A DNA stretch of 64,000 nucleotides from Paenarthrobacter sp. (GCA_031179305.1 JAPSHX010000013.1:44392-108391); one strand, 5' to 3'; counted from the first letter of the stretch, positions 53,835 to 62,808 are shown. Notes: generated by a model from the sequence alone, not told the origin. Made by a program: numbers and translations.

Positions 53835-54359
53835 ATGAGCCTGGCACCAGCCTTCACCATTCCCGACGCCATGGGCATGCGCCGCGCGATGGGCCGATTC
53901 CTCACCGGCGTCGCCGTGGTCACCACCCAGCACGAGGACGAGCAGTACGGGATGACCATCAGCTCGCTGACCTCCATCAGCTTGGAACCTCCCATCCTGA
54001 TGATCTCGCTGAACTTCGGCACCCGCACCGGCGACGCCCTGATGGCCAGCGGTAAGTTCGCGGTATCCATCCTCGGCGCCAAGCAGGAGTCGGTGGCGCG
54101 GCGCTTCGCCGTCCGGGGCGGGGACCGCTTCAGCGAAGGAGACTTCGACGTCACAGACAGTGGGCTTCCGGTGATCAAGGGCGCCCTCGCTCAGGCGGAT
54201 TGCACCGTGGTGCAGCAGTACGACGTCGGTGATCACCAGGTCTTCTTCGGCCAGGTCACTACGTGCCGGGATCGGGACGGTGAGGTGCTGGCGTTCAAGG
54301 CCGGCCGTTTCGGCTCGTTCAGCGACTTCGGCCACGCAGAAATCCCTTGGATGTTCTAA
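53835..54359 (+). CDS. Flavin reductase family protein (HpaC-like), small component
   Basis: 174 residues with the typical FLTGVAVVTTQHEDEQYGMT start, SLTSISLEPPILMISLN flavin-binding stretch and a C-terminal GRFGSFSDF. Reduces FAD or FMN with NAD(P)H and hands it to the HpaB-like oxygenase. ATG 53835 is 1 nt after the cupin stop. Last gene of the cluster, followed by a strong terminator. Confidence 0.92.
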   Translation: MSLAPAFTIPDAMGMRRAMGRFLTGVAVVTTQHEDEQYGMTISSLTSISLEPPILMISLNFGTRTGDALMASGKFAVSILGAKQESVARRFAVRGGDRFSEGDFDVTDSGLPVIKGALAQADCTVVQQYDVGDHQVFFGQVTTCRDRDGEVLAFKAGRFGSFSDFGHAEIPWMF

Positions 54360-54403
54360 GTAGTGCGGTCGGGGGCCTGTGCCGCCACCACCTTCTTTAA
54401 ATA

Positions 54404-54453
54404 GCAAACCGCCCCCGACACGCCTCTGGAAAGGTGTGTCGGGGGCGGTTTGC
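54404..54453 (+). terminator. Terminator of the HpaB-like cluster
   Basis: 22-bp stem with a single G-T wobble (GCAAACCGCCCCCGACACGC and its complement) and a 7-nt loop, 44 bp after the last gene. It lies between convergent genes and can act in both directions. Confidence 0.85.
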
Positions 54454-54482
54454 TTCCAAAGTGGGTGAATGCGGTACAGCCG

Positions 54483-54803
54483 CTACTCGATGGTCAGCTC
54501 GCCCATTCGGTCCCAGCCACTGCCTTCGAACTGGCGGCTGATGATGTGGGGAGTCTCCGCGAGTGCCTGCGGCATGTCCGTCATGGCCTTCTTGAAGTGT
54601 TCGCTGGTGACGTGGGCTTCAGCGGCATCGTCTTGGAAGGCTTCCACCAGGACGAACTCGTTGGAGTTGTCCACACTGCGGGACCAGTCGAACCACAAGT
54701 TGCCGGGCTCTTCGCGGGTCGCCTTGGTGAAGTCGGCCACCAAGTCCAGCCAACGCTCGGACCAGTCGGGCTTGACGTTGAACTTGACCACAATAAAGAT
54801 CAC
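54483..54803 (-). CDS. Putative quinol monooxygenase (ABM domain)
   Basis: 106 residues, YgiN-like antibiotic biosynthesis monooxygenase fold: FIVVKFNVKPDWSERWLDLV, EEPGNLWFDWSRSVD, FVLVEAFQDDAAEAHVTSEH with the conserved His. No cofactor needed in this family. Could act on quinones formed by the neighbouring monooxygenase cluster, but it is on the opposite strand and this is only a positional guess. Confidence 0.87.
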   Translation of the reverse strand: MIFIVVKFNVKPDWSERWLDLVADFTKATREEPGNLWFDWSRSVDNSNEFVLVEAFQDDAAEAHVTSEHFKKAMTDMPQALAETPHIISRQFEGSGWDRMGELTIE

Positions 54804-54860
54804 AGACTGCTGCCTTTCGTTGCACTACAGAATCCGTTCCAGTCTTTCAGACTTAACGCC

Positions 54861-54898
54861 CGACGGCGGCCCGCACCGTGAGGTGGGGACCGCCGTCG
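54861..54898 (-). terminator. Hairpin downstream of the ngc operon
   Basis: 17-bp stem with two mismatches (CGACGGCGG outer arms, loop GTGA), 23 bp past the NgcG-like stop on the minus strand. No clear T-run. Confidence 0.6.
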
Positions 54899-54921
54899 AA
54901 CGCTGTTTTAGCTTGCTTGTA

Positions 54922-55815
54922 CTACTTGGAGGTGCCCTGCGAAACGGAACCTTGCAACTGGCGCTGGAAGATCACGTAGACGATGAGCACCGGAATGACG
55001 GTGACACTGACGGCCGCGAACAGTGCGCCGTAGTCCACGGCGTAGCCCATCTGGCCAGCGAAGGCCGCGAGTTCCTGGGACAGGACGCGAGGGCCGGCTG
55101 CGTTGATGGACACCGGAATGAGGAACTGGTTCCAGAGGCCCAGGAAGTTGAAGATGGCAACCGAGGCGAGGCCCGGCTTGGCCATCGGCAGCATGACCTG
55201 GAAGAACGTCCGCCACTCCCCTGCTCCGTCGAGTGCCGCTGCTTCAGTGATCTCGTGCGGCAGCGACTTGAAGAAGGAGAACAGGAAGAACACTGTGAAC
55301 GGAAGCGCGAAGCCCACATACACCAGGATCAGCCCCGGCAGGGTGTTCAGGAGGCCCATGTTCCTCAGGACGAAGAACAACGGCACCATGGCGAGGAAGA
55401 TCGGAAAGGTCAGGCCCGCGAGCATCAGGTAGTAGATGGCCCGGCTGCCCCGGAAGGTGTAGCGGGCCAGAACGTAGGCACACATGGCACCGAGGACCAT
55501 GACGATCACCAGTGCCACAGCCACCACCAGCACCGAGTTGAGGAAGGCAGATCCGATGCCTGCCTCGCTCCAGGCCTTGATGTAGTTATCCAGCTTCCAT
55601 TCGCCCGGCAAGGCGAAGGGTGAGGCGAAGATCTCGCTGGACGTCTTGAAGGAGGACATGAACGTCCACAGGAGCGGAAGGATGACGATGAGGGTCCAGA
55701 TGGTCAGCGCGGTGTGCGACACCGCTCCCACCACTTTGTCGCCTGTGGTGGTTCCCGGGGTCCGCGGCTGGAAGTGGAGTGACTTCATCTCCGGAGTTGA
55801 GACTTTGGTAGTCAT
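54922..55815 (-). CDS. ngcG: Carbohydrate ABC transporter permease (NgcG-like)
   Basis: 297 residues, six hydrophobic segments, MalG-type. The EAA loop reads EITEAAALDGAGEWRTFFQV. Partner of the gene upstream, with which it shares a 1-nt stop/start overlap (TAATG). No ATPase gene is present; such importers often use a shared MsiK-type ATPase encoded elsewhere. The substrate assignment follows the binding protein. Confidence 0.9.
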   Translation of the reverse strand: MTTKVSTPEMKSLHFQPRTPGTTTGDKVVGAVSHTALTIWTLIVILPLLWTFMSSFKTSSEIFASPFALPGEWKLDNYIKAWSEAGIGSAFLNSVLVVAVALVIVMVLGAMCAYVLARYTFRGSRAIYYLMLAGLTFPIFLAMVPLFFVLRNMGLLNTLPGLILVYVGFALPFTVFFLFSFFKSLPHEITEAAALDGAGEWRTFFQVMLPMAKPGLASVAIFNFLGLWNQFLIPVSINAAGPRVLSQELAAFAGQMGYAVDYGALFAAVSVTVIPVLIVYVIFQRQLQGSVSQGTSK

Positions 55816-56840
55816 TACAGGCTCACATCCTTATCGCCGCCGGTGAGCCGGTTGACCAGGAAGACCAATCCGGAGAAGATCAGCGTGGCAACGGCCAACA
55901 CAACGCCCATGGCGCTGGCGAGGCCGAACTGTCCCTTGCTGAAGGCTGTAAAGAACAGCTGCTGCGCCATAACCAGCGTGGAGTTGTCCGGGCCACCGCC
56001 CGAGTTCAGCGCGGCCATGTATACGAACGCATCCAATGCCAGGATGCCCATGTAAATGTAGGCAGTCTGGATGTTGTCGCGGATCAAAGGGATGGTGATA
56101 GACACGGCGGTGCGGAAGCGACCCGCACCATCGATCCTGGCGGCCTCGAAAAGTTCGGCAGGAATGCCTTTGATACCGGCTACGAACAGGACCATGTAGA
56201 AGCCAACAAAGCCCCAGACGATCACGAACATGGTCGCGATCATTGCGGTGTTCCTATCACCCAGCCAGGCAAAGTCCTTGAACTGGTCAAAGCCCAGTCC
56301 GGTCAGGATGCCGTTCAAAAGGCCGCCGGAGGGATCGTAGATCTGTCCCCACATGATGCCAATGGCGATCGCCGGAATCGTGTAGGGGAAGAACGACACA
56401 ACCCGGTAGAAGCTGGAGTTCCGCAGGCCCTTGATCTGGCCTTTGCTGCTACCGCCAACCGTCACCAATGATGCGAGCACCAGGCTCAGGATGATGGTGA
56501 TGATCGGGAGGAAGATGACCAGGAGGATGTTGTTCCCCATGGCCTTCATGAAAATGTCGTCCGTAAAGATCTTGGTGTAGTTCTCAAGCCCAATGAAGTT
56601 CTGGGTGGGCGAGAATCCGGACCAGTCCGTTAACGAATAGCCGAAGGCTTGCACGAACGGCCAAATCACGAACAACAGGTAGATCGCCAGCGGCAGTCCG
56701 AGGAAGACAGCGAAGAAGCTGACCTTGTCCCATGTCAATGGTTTCCGCCGCCGCTTCACCACCTGTGGAGGAGCCGTTGCCGGAACGACGGCGGCCAGGC
56801 CGTCGTCGTTCCGGCTCTGCTGAGTTTTCACTGAGGTCAC
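55815..56840 (-). CDS. ngcF: Carbohydrate ABC transporter permease (NgcF-like)
   Basis: 341 residues, MalF-type, with a 40-residue cytoplasmic N-terminus and about six membrane helices. EAA loop ELFEAARIDGAGRFRTAVSI. GTG 56840 overlaps the binding-protein stop by 4 nt (GTGA), so the three genes are translated in series. Confidence 0.9.
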   Translation of the reverse strand: MTSVKTQQSRNDDGLAAVVPATAPPQVVKRRRKPLTWDKVSFFAVFLGLPLAIYLLFVIWPFVQAFGYSLTDWSGFSPTQNFIGLENYTKIFTDDIFMKAMGNNILLVIFLPIITIILSLVLASLVTVGGSSKGQIKGLRNSSFYRVVSFFPYTIPAIAIGIMWGQIYDPSGGLLNGILTGLGFDQFKDFAWLGDRNTAMIATMFVIVWGFVGFYMVLFVAGIKGIPAELFEAARIDGAGRFRTAVSITIPLIRDNIQTAYIYMGILALDAFVYMAALNSGGGPDNSTLVMAQQLFFTAFSKGQFGLASAMGVVLAVATLIFSGLVFLVNRLTGGDKDVSL

Positions 56841-58246
56841 TTCACTTCGATCTTTGTCACCGAGCTGTCGTTGCGGACCTTATCGGTGATGTTCTGAAGT
56901 GCGGAGGTCAGCGTTGCAACATCGGACTGTCCGTCAAGGAAGCTGTTCCAGACCACCAGCTGGTCCTTATTGGTGCCGTAGAGGTCGATGAAGTTCCACG
57001 TGAAGATGTCCTCTCCCGCGTCGGCGAGAAGCTTGGTCTGCGAGACCAGTGCCGTTGAACCGAAGCCATCGGCTGGGACGGTGTCCTTGACAATGGTGGG
57101 AGCCAACTTGGTCTTGGCGAAGTTGGTTGCAGCTTCCTTGGACAGCATGATCCGGAGCAGTTCCTTGCCACCGGCCACATTCTTGCCCTGCGACGGGACA
57201 ATGAACGGCTCGCCAGCAGCACTGTGCAATGCGGTGTGGGGCTTGCTGGGGCTGGCACTCGCGGTGGGCACGGGCGCGCCCATCATGTTGAAGCCGGCCT
57301 TGGTCTGGTCCTTCATTTCGTTTTCAATCCAGGAACCGGACGGGTAGAACACAGCCTCCTGGGCGTTGGTCCATTGCGCTTGAGCGGCCGTGAACTGGGT
57401 ACCGGAGCCACCGGGCTTGAAGAAGCCCGCCTTGACGATCTTGTCCATCGCCGTGAACACGGACTGGACGGCCGGGTGGGACCAGCAATCGGCCGTGAGG
57501 TTTTCCAAGGCGAGACGGACCTCGTCACCGCCTTCCTTGACAGCGGAAGCGATCGCCATTTCCTGGTAGTACGTCGCGGCTTCCTTGCCCCAAACAAACA
57601 GGTACTTGCCCTTGGCCTTGGCCTGCTCCCCCAAGGTGTACATTTCATCCCAGGTCTTGGGGACGGTCCAGCCGTTCTCCTTGAGCAGGGAGTCTGAGTA
57701 CCACATGGCGTATACGGTCAGTACGTAGTTCAGGGCAGCGAGCTTGCCGTCAAAGGTGCCTGGAGCCAGTACGCCGGTGTACAGGGTGTCCTTAATGACC
57801 TGGCCTTCCAAGTTCTTGGCCTCTACAACGCTGGTGAGGTCTTCGAGCTGGGCAAGGATGGTGCTGAAGCCGATGGATTTTGCGCCGGAGTTGTCGATCA
57901 GGTCAGGCGGGTTGCCACCGACGAAGCGCGGCTGGAGCTCCTGGGCGATGTCGGTGGACGGTGAGATTTTCGCAGTGGAGCCCTCATGCGTCTTTTCGAA
58001 GATCTGGCCGGCGAACTCGACGTAGTCGATGCCATAGCCGCCCTTGAAGATCACGGCGTCGAGGGTTGCCTTTTCCGCCATGCCAAACGGGTTGGTGTCG
58101 GAAACGGTTCCGGTGGGACCGGTGGTCGTGCCGCCGCCACCCGCGGCACAGGAAGCAATGGTTCCACCCATAGGCACGAGCACGGCTGCTGCGAGTGCTC
58201 CGCGCAGGAATCCACGGCGTCCGACGGACTGGTGCTGAACGTTCAT
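56837..58246 (-). CDS. ngcE: N-acetylglucosamine/diacetylchitobiose-binding lipoprotein (NgcE-like)
   Basis: 469 residues from ATG 58246 (GGAGGG 7 nt upstream; the longer frame to 58357 is rejected). The signal is twin-arginine type with a lipobox (VGRRGFLRGALAAA...IASCA). The mature protein has the NgcE-like order VIFKGGYGIDYVEFAG, LQPRFVGGNPPDLIDNSGA, VYAMWYSDSLLKENGWTVPK and TWDEMYTLGEQAKAKG. NgcEFG imports GlcNAc and chitobiose in Streptomyces; amino-sugar uptake here is inferred by similarity and would suit the nearby deacetylase and sialidase. Confidence 0.87.
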   Translation of the reverse strand: MNVQHQSVGRRGFLRGALAAAVLVPMGGTIASCAAGGGGTTTGPTGTVSDTNPFGMAEKATLDAVIFKGGYGIDYVEFAGQIFEKTHEGSTAKISPSTDIAQELQPRFVGGNPPDLIDNSGAKSIGFSTILAQLEDLTSVVEAKNLEGQVIKDTLYTGVLAPGTFDGKLAALNYVLTVYAMWYSDSLLKENGWTVPKTWDEMYTLGEQAKAKGKYLFVWGKEAATYYQEMAIASAVKEGGDEVRLALENLTADCWSHPAVQSVFTAMDKIVKAGFFKPGGSGTQFTAAQAQWTNAQEAVFYPSGSWIENEMKDQTKAGFNMMGAPVPTASASPSKPHTALHSAAGEPFIVPSQGKNVAGGKELLRIMLSKEAATNFAKTKLAPTIVKDTVPADGFGSTALVSQTKLLADAGEDIFTWNFIDLYGTNKDQLVVWNSFLDGQSDVATLTSALQNITDKVRNDSSVTKIEVK

Positions 58247-58422
58247 TTCTAAACCCTCCAGTGACTCGTAGTGTCGACCGTTGCGGCGGGAAAGCCGTTC
58301 AGTCAGACAGTCTGGGTTGGCGCTCTGGCAGCACCAACCTTCTGTGACATAATTCACCAGGAATGATCGAAAATCAATCTTTCTTGGCAGTTTCGATCAA
58401 CATTTGTCAAAGCGTGATCTTT

Positions 58423-59052
58423 CTACGGACCTTCAGCGAGGGCTTTTCCGCACTCCGTGATTGCCTGCCGTGTCATGGCCCTCTGCCGCTCAGTTCCCAG
58501 TCGTTCCGCCCATTGTTCGGCCAACTGGAACTCCACCAAGGCTTCCGTGAGTCGGTTTTTACCCTGCAGAAACGACCCAAGGCCTGCGTGCAAAGCAATC
58601 ATCCAACGCTTGGTTCGCTCATCATGGGCCGTGGACGCATATTCAAGGGCGCTACGCATCCACACTTCGGCATTGGCAGCATCTGCGATGGAGAGCATAT
58701 GCAGGGCATCAACAGCCAGGAATTCCTCACCAAGGTGGTCCGCCAACTCGGCTGCCTGCTCCAAGAGAGGCACAGCCATGGCGGCGCGTCCGCCGGAGTT
58801 AAGAACCCGACCGCGCTCAAGGAGGATACGCACGCCAACAGTTGGTTCGTCGTCGTCTATTTCGTCCAGGAGGGCATCGGCTTCTTCGAAGCGGCCTTGC
58901 AAACTGATGGCCCGCCCAAGCTGGGTTGCCAACTCAGCGCGTTCGTCGGCGTCGTACTCTTCTTCTGTCATCGCGGCGCGGAACGCGGCCTCGGAGGCTG
59001 CAGGATCGCGAAAGTTCCAAAGGTGGTCCAGTGTTTTCTGATCCAGCATCAA
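58423..59052 (-). CDS. Tetratricopeptide-like repeat protein
   Basis: 209 residues, all helical, with about four degenerate TPR-like helix pairs (ELATQLGRAISLQGRFEEA, ILLERGRVLNSGGRAAMAVP, ALHAGLGSFLQGKNRLTEAL, and a last helix). Likely a protein-interaction scaffold. Divergent or upstream of nothing obvious; it lies 176 bp upstream of the ngc operon on the same strand. Confidence 0.75.
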   Translation of the reverse strand: MMLDQKTLDHLWNFRDPAASEAAFRAAMTEEEYDADERAELATQLGRAISLQGRFEEADALLDEIDDDEPTVGVRILLERGRVLNSGGRAAMAVPLLEQAAELADHLGEEFLAVDALHMLSIADAANAEVWMRSALEYASTAHDERTKRWMIALHAGLGSFLQGKNRLTEALVEFQLAEQWAERLGTERQRAMTRQAITECGKALAEGP

Positions 59053-59144
59053 ACCGCTCCTGACCAGCCAGTGGCTGAGGTCTTTAGGTATGCAGTATCA
59101 ATCTAGCCCCATGTCAGCGCCGTGGGGAGGGGTTAGCGGGCGTG

Positions 59145-59555
59145 TCAGTTGCCGTGTGGCTTTGCGAGCCTGGCCCAGCCAAGTTGCTCCTGTTGCTTAC
59201 GGCTTAGAGTGGCCACCACGAGGTCGTACGAGTCCTCCACCATGTCCCGGATCATGTCATCGGGCAGGGCGCCATCCAGGCGGACACCATTCCAGTGAGT
59301 CTTGTTCATATGCCACGCACCCGTGATTTCAGGGTTCGCTGCCCGGAGTTGTTCGGCCAATGCGGGCTCGCATTTGAGGCTCACGGACCAGTTGTCCGGA
59401 TCCATGGTGGACAAAGCGAACATCTTGGCCTCCTGACGCGAACCACCGGCGACGGCGGAGCGCACCTTGAACACGGAGGTCTCGGGACCGAACGGGAAGT
59501 CTTCGAACGCACCGGGAAAGGCCAGGCAAATCTCGCGCAGGGTGGAAACATCCAT
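59145..59555 (-). CDS. MmcQ/YjbR family protein
   Basis: 136 residues of the YjbR double-wing DNA-binding-like fold: LREICLAFPGAFEDFPFG start, SLKCEPALAEQLR, GAWHMNKTHWNGVRLDG and a C-terminal helix. Small single-domain proteins of this family have no firmly known function. Confidence 0.9.
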   Translation of the reverse strand: MDVSTLREICLAFPGAFEDFPFGPETSVFKVRSAVAGGSRQEAKMFALSTMDPDNWSVSLKCEPALAEQLRAANPEITGAWHMNKTHWNGVRLDGALPDDMIRDMVEDSYDLVVATLSRKQQEQLGWARLAKPHGN

Positions 59556-59604
59556 GGGGAGAGCCTACTGGCGCTCCGGGCGGCGGGCTATGCTGATGCC
59601 CCGC

Positions 59605-60504
59605 CTACGCCACGCCCAGGAAGTCCTCCAGCAGCACGACTTCAAGCCCCGCCGCCAACTGCGCAGCGCGGAAAGCAGCGAGGTCAGCGGCGAACTCAGC
59701 CCGGAAGTGCATGAGCACAATGTCACCCGGACGAAGTGAGTTGCCCACCTGGTAGTCCATCTTCCCGGCGTTCGCCTTCGCCTCCCACGTAACGATCGCC
59801 TTCATTCCTGCGTCAGCAACGGCTTGGCGCATCACGTTGGAATACGCCCCTCCCGGCGGCCGGAAAAGCGTGGGACGGCGACCATAGTGCTGGAGCGCGT
59901 ACTCCTGCATTCCCACCATGTCATTCAATTGCTGCTGGTAACCCCACTGCCGCACCATGTTGATGTTGTGAGTGACCGTGTGGTTCTCGATCAGGCTGCC
60001 CTGGGCTTTGAACGCGTTGAAGAAAGCCGGATTGTCCGCGATGGTGTCCTTGGTGAGGAACAGCGACGACGGATAGTCATACTCAGCCAGGAGCTTGATC
60101 GACTCCGGCGTTTTGATGTTGCCGTCATCGATGGTCAGGAACACCACCGGGTGTTTGGTCTCGATTTTGGTGATCACCGGAGCCAGCCCACCAACGATCG
60201 GCGGCAGCTGATAATCCGGGATAAACGTGCGCCGGATGCGTTTGGTGGCTGTCGGCGTGGGAGTCGGAGAGGGAGCTTGCGTTGGAGAGGCGGACGACGT
60301 CGGAACCTCACCTCCGACTGCCAGCGCACCGTTGGGTCCCGGCGCCTCGGGCGACCCGGCCGCGCCACTGGGCGTTATCGCCGGCGTCGAACTTTCATCG
60401 GTAGTGCACGCCGTCAATCCGGCCACCACGGAAGCACCTAAAACACTAAAGACTGCGCGTCTGCTGGGCGCGGAACCAGGCACCGCAGAATGGCTACCGA
60501 ACAT
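59605..60504 (-). CDS. Polysaccharide deacetylase (NodB-type) lipoprotein
   Basis: 299 residues. Twin-arginine-like signal with lipobox (SRRAVFSVLGASVVAGLTAC), Ser/Pro/Thr linker to about 95, then a NodB domain: TIDDG (catalytic Asp and metal Asp), NHTVTH (metal His-x3-His) and FRPPGGAYS. Deacetylates GlcNAc residues in peptidoglycan or chitin-like polymers. Surface-anchored. The MSxxxD-type differences keep the exact polymer open. Confidence 0.92.
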   Translation of the reverse strand: MFGSHSAVPGSAPSRRAVFSVLGASVVAGLTACTTDESSTPAITPSGAAGSPEAPGPNGALAVGGEVPTSSASPTQAPSPTPTPTATKRIRRTFIPDYQLPPIVGGLAPVITKIETKHPVVFLTIDDGNIKTPESIKLLAEYDYPSSLFLTKDTIADNPAFFNAFKAQGSLIENHTVTHNINMVRQWGYQQQLNDMVGMQEYALQHYGRRPTLFRPPGGAYSNVMRQAVADAGMKAIVTWEAKANAGKMDYQVGNSLRPGDIVLMHFRAEFAADLAAFRAAQLAAGLEVVLLEDFLGVA

Positions 60505-60567
60505 GGTTGTCCCCCAACACTCAAGAAATGATTCAGCTGCAATCTAGCAGAGGAATCAGCGCGGCCA

Positions 60568-60993
60568 TCACAGGCCGTAGTGCCATCCTTCGCGTGCCGG
60601 GCAGGAGTTGACCACCACATCCAGTCCCGCCTCACGTGCACGCTGCACGGCGTCATCGTCAAAGACGCCGAGCTGGAGCCACACAGCCTTGGCTCCGATC
60701 GCAATCGCCTGGTCAATCACTGCCCCCACGCGCTGAGAGTTAACGAAGCAGTCAACAACATCGATGGGGTGCCTGGCTTCCGGGATGTCCGCCAAGGATT
60801 TGTACCCCTTTTCGCCGTGCACATCCTCGCCCTTGAGGTTAACGGGGATGATCTCCATGCCCATCTTGTCCCGGACATACAGCGAGACATCGTACGCCGA
60901 GCGCCACTGATTGGTACTGAGGCCAACGATGGCCCAGGTGCCTTTTGTTCGCATCAACCGCTCGACGACGGCCGGATCGTTGACATGCATCAT
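60568..60993 (-). CDS. CoA-binding domain protein (YccU-like)
   Basis: 141 residues with the Rossmann-type CoA-binding domain of succinyl-CoA synthetase alpha: WAIVGLSTNQWRSAYDVSLY near the start, VDCFVNSQRVGAVIDQAIAI, and VWLQLGVFDDDAVQRAREAG. Stand-alone members are widespread with unassigned roles. Confidence 0.92.
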   Translation of the reverse strand: MMHVNDPAVVERLMRTKGTWAIVGLSTNQWRSAYDVSLYVRDKMGMEIIPVNLKGEDVHGEKGYKSLADIPEARHPIDVVDCFVNSQRVGAVIDQAIAIGAKAVWLQLGVFDDDAVQRAREAGLDVVVNSCPAREGWHYGL

Positions 60994-61078
60994 GGCCCAA
61001 GCCTACTCCCGGCCCTCCACGAGGAGCTTTGCCGAATATTCCGCGCGTTGAGCGTCTTCCTCAGGCGGTGGTCCTTGC

Positions 61079-61984
61079 CTAGCGTCGGTCGCCGTGCTTA
61101 AGCCACTGCTTCCACTTGTCCGCGGCCATCCGGAACTGCTCTTCCGTCAATGGGTTGCCCGGAACGGGAGGAACGAGTCCGGGCTTGATGTCAGCTCCCG
61201 GCAAAGCATGCGCAGGTTTCCCGGCGCCTTGGAGTGACGCATCAGGCTTAGGGGCTTGCTGCTTCTCGGTGATCGGGGCGGGCTTGGGCTGTGGGTTTGG
61301 AGTGACAGGATCCGCAGTGGCAAGGTTCGGCGTGACATTGCGCGGCGCGGAGTGGCCCGGCGAGGAGTCGCTCCGGGCAGAGCCGGCCGACGCAGGTGCT
61401 TCGGGGGCAGCAGCGGGAGCGGGGACCTGAAGCACATCCTGTGCCTGTGCCTGTGCCTGTGCGGGAGTTTCGGCTGGTGCTGCGCGGTCTGGCAGGGGTA
61501 TGGATGCAGCGGCAGGGACCGACGGAATTGCTGCAGGATCCACAACCGGAGCAGGTTCCGTGCTGACGCGCGGCGCGTCAGGAACCGGCAGTACTGGCGC
61601 CGCGGCCACTGACTGCGGCCGGACATTGCCCAAAAGTTCACCTATGAAGGAAGGGTTTCGCGTGAACCCGGAACTTGCTGCGGCAACTCCGCTGGCGCCC
61701 AAGCCCATCGCTGCCACCACGGCAACGCTCACTACGGCGGTGCGGTGTTTGTTCCGCCACCGACGTTTTGTGACTTCGTCATGCGGACCCTCCAGCATGG
61801 CGGAAAGCTCCGCATCAGGAGCTGGGGCCGCAAGGTTGGCGAAGGAACCCAGTGAGAGGAGCGCCTGCCGGACGCCGGACGTGGCATCGGCATCAGTGGC
61901 ATCGACATCACTGCCGTTGGCGGCATCGACGTCGAGCAGCAGCTCGTCCACGATTTCTTCGCGTTCACTATCCCTGTATGTCAT
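61079..61984 (-). CDS. Membrane-anchored probable anti-sigma partner
   Basis: 301 residues: acidic cytoplasmic part (1-80), one transmembrane helix (about 82-105), then a long Ala/Pro-rich outer region and a charged C-terminal helix. It overlaps the ECF sigma gene by 4 nt, the usual sigma/anti-sigma layout. No zinc HxxxCxxC anti-sigma motif is visible, so the role is inferred from topology and coupling. A hexanucleotide repeat (CTGTGC on the plus strand) near 61438-61461 encodes an Ala-Gln run and may vary in length. Confidence 0.65.
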   Translation of the reverse strand: MTYRDSEREEIVDELLLDVDAANGSDVDATDADATSGVRQALLSLGSFANLAAPAPDAELSAMLEGPHDEVTKRRWRNKHRTAVVSVAVVAAMGLGASGVAAASSGFTRNPSFIGELLGNVRPQSVAAAPVLPVPDAPRVSTEPAPVVDPAAIPSVPAAASIPLPDRAAPAETPAQAQAQAQDVLQVPAPAAAPEAPASAGSARSDSSPGHSAPRNVTPNLATADPVTPNPQPKPAPITEKQQAPKPDASLQGAGKPAHALPGADIKPGLVPPVPGNPLTEEQFRMAADKWKQWLKHGDRR

Positions 61985-62535
61985 GGCGACACGTATTCCT
62001 TTACTGCCGAGTGCTCACGGAGAGTAATAAGCGCCCGCCGCTGCAGTTGTTTCACTGCCCCGGCGGATTTCCCCATGATGTCGGCAACCTGCTCAACGGT
62101 CAGGCCTGCCACGATTCGAAGCGCCAGGACCTCCCGTTGGTCCTCACCAAGGCAGTCCAGAAGTTTCATGACCTCTTTGGGCGCCAGAAGGCCCATGGCT
62201 TCCGCCTCCGCGGAACTCGCTTCCCGAGTATCCCGGTCCGGCTCAAACTCGTGGTGTTCGGGTGCCCTGCTTTGCTTCCGATGTTCATCCACCATGCGGG
62301 CGTGAGCCACCGAGAAAATGAAGGTCCGAAGTCCGTGAACCCCGCCGCTGATGTCATCCAGTCGGGGCAAGACTGCCATGAATACGTCCTGGGTGATTGC
62401 TTCCGGGTCGGAGACACCTTTGGCCGTCAGATAGCCGAGAACCTGGCCGGCATACGTCTGGTAGACGGCACCGAATAGTTCCGCGTTATTGCCCTTGAGT
62501 GCATGTAGCGCTTCATCGGTCAATGCGTCGGTCAC
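61981..62535 (-). CDS. ECF-type RNA polymerase sigma factor
   Basis: 184 residues: sigma region 2 (ELFGAVYQTYAGQVLGYLTA, FIFSVAHARMVDEHRKQ) and region 4 (LGEDQREVLALRIVAGLTVEQVADIMG). Starts with GTG 62535, which overlaps the stop of a possible upstream small ORF. The partner membrane protein follows by a 4-nt overlap. The signal and target promoters are unknown. Confidence 0.93.
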   Translation of the reverse strand: MTDALTDEALHALKGNNAELFGAVYQTYAGQVLGYLTAKGVSDPEAITQDVFMAVLPRLDDISGGVHGLRTFIFSVAHARMVDEHRKQSRAPEHHEFEPDRDTREASSAEAEAMGLLAPKEVMKLLDCLGEDQREVLALRIVAGLTVEQVADIMGKSAGAVKQLQRRALITLREHSAVKEYVSP

Positions 62536-62795
62536 AGAATGGGGCTTTCGATCGGCGGCAGGTCCGTTGCTTGGGCCTGGACGTCCGCCTTGTCACCAAC
62601 GGACGACCCCACCAAGGGTAACTGCTCTGCGCGCCCTTCCGTAGGAGGACCCGCTTTCCCGACAAACTCCCCCGAGACAAGGAAGAACCGAGCTGGAACA
62701 TGATGGGGGACAAATTCCAGCTCGGCCCTTTCAATGACGTAATCGTCGCGGCACACCAAAGGGTTACGCCGGGTACGAACTTTTTGAGAACTCAT
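62532..62795 (-). CDS. Possible small protein (87 aa) upstream of sigma factor
   Basis: ATG 62795 opens a frame whose TGA stop overlaps the sigma-factor GTG (GTGA), the same coupling style as the next two genes. Contains VCRDDYVIERAELEFVPHHV. No recognised domain and no strong ribosome-binding site, so it may be chance. A hairpin with 11-bp arms (62688-62698 and 62715-62725) lies inside it. Confidence 0.4.
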   Translation of the reverse strand: MSSQKVRTRRNPLVCRDDYVIERAELEFVPHHVPARFFLVSGEFVGKAGPPTEGRAEQLPLVGSSVGDKADVQAQATDLPPIESPIL

Positions 62796-62808
62796 CTGCG
62801 TCAAGTGC

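Noticed and set aside
51289..54359. Classical homoprotocatechuate (hpa) pathway
   Set aside because: Only the oxygenase and reductase resemble it; the ring-cleaving dioxygenase and downstream hpa genes are absent.
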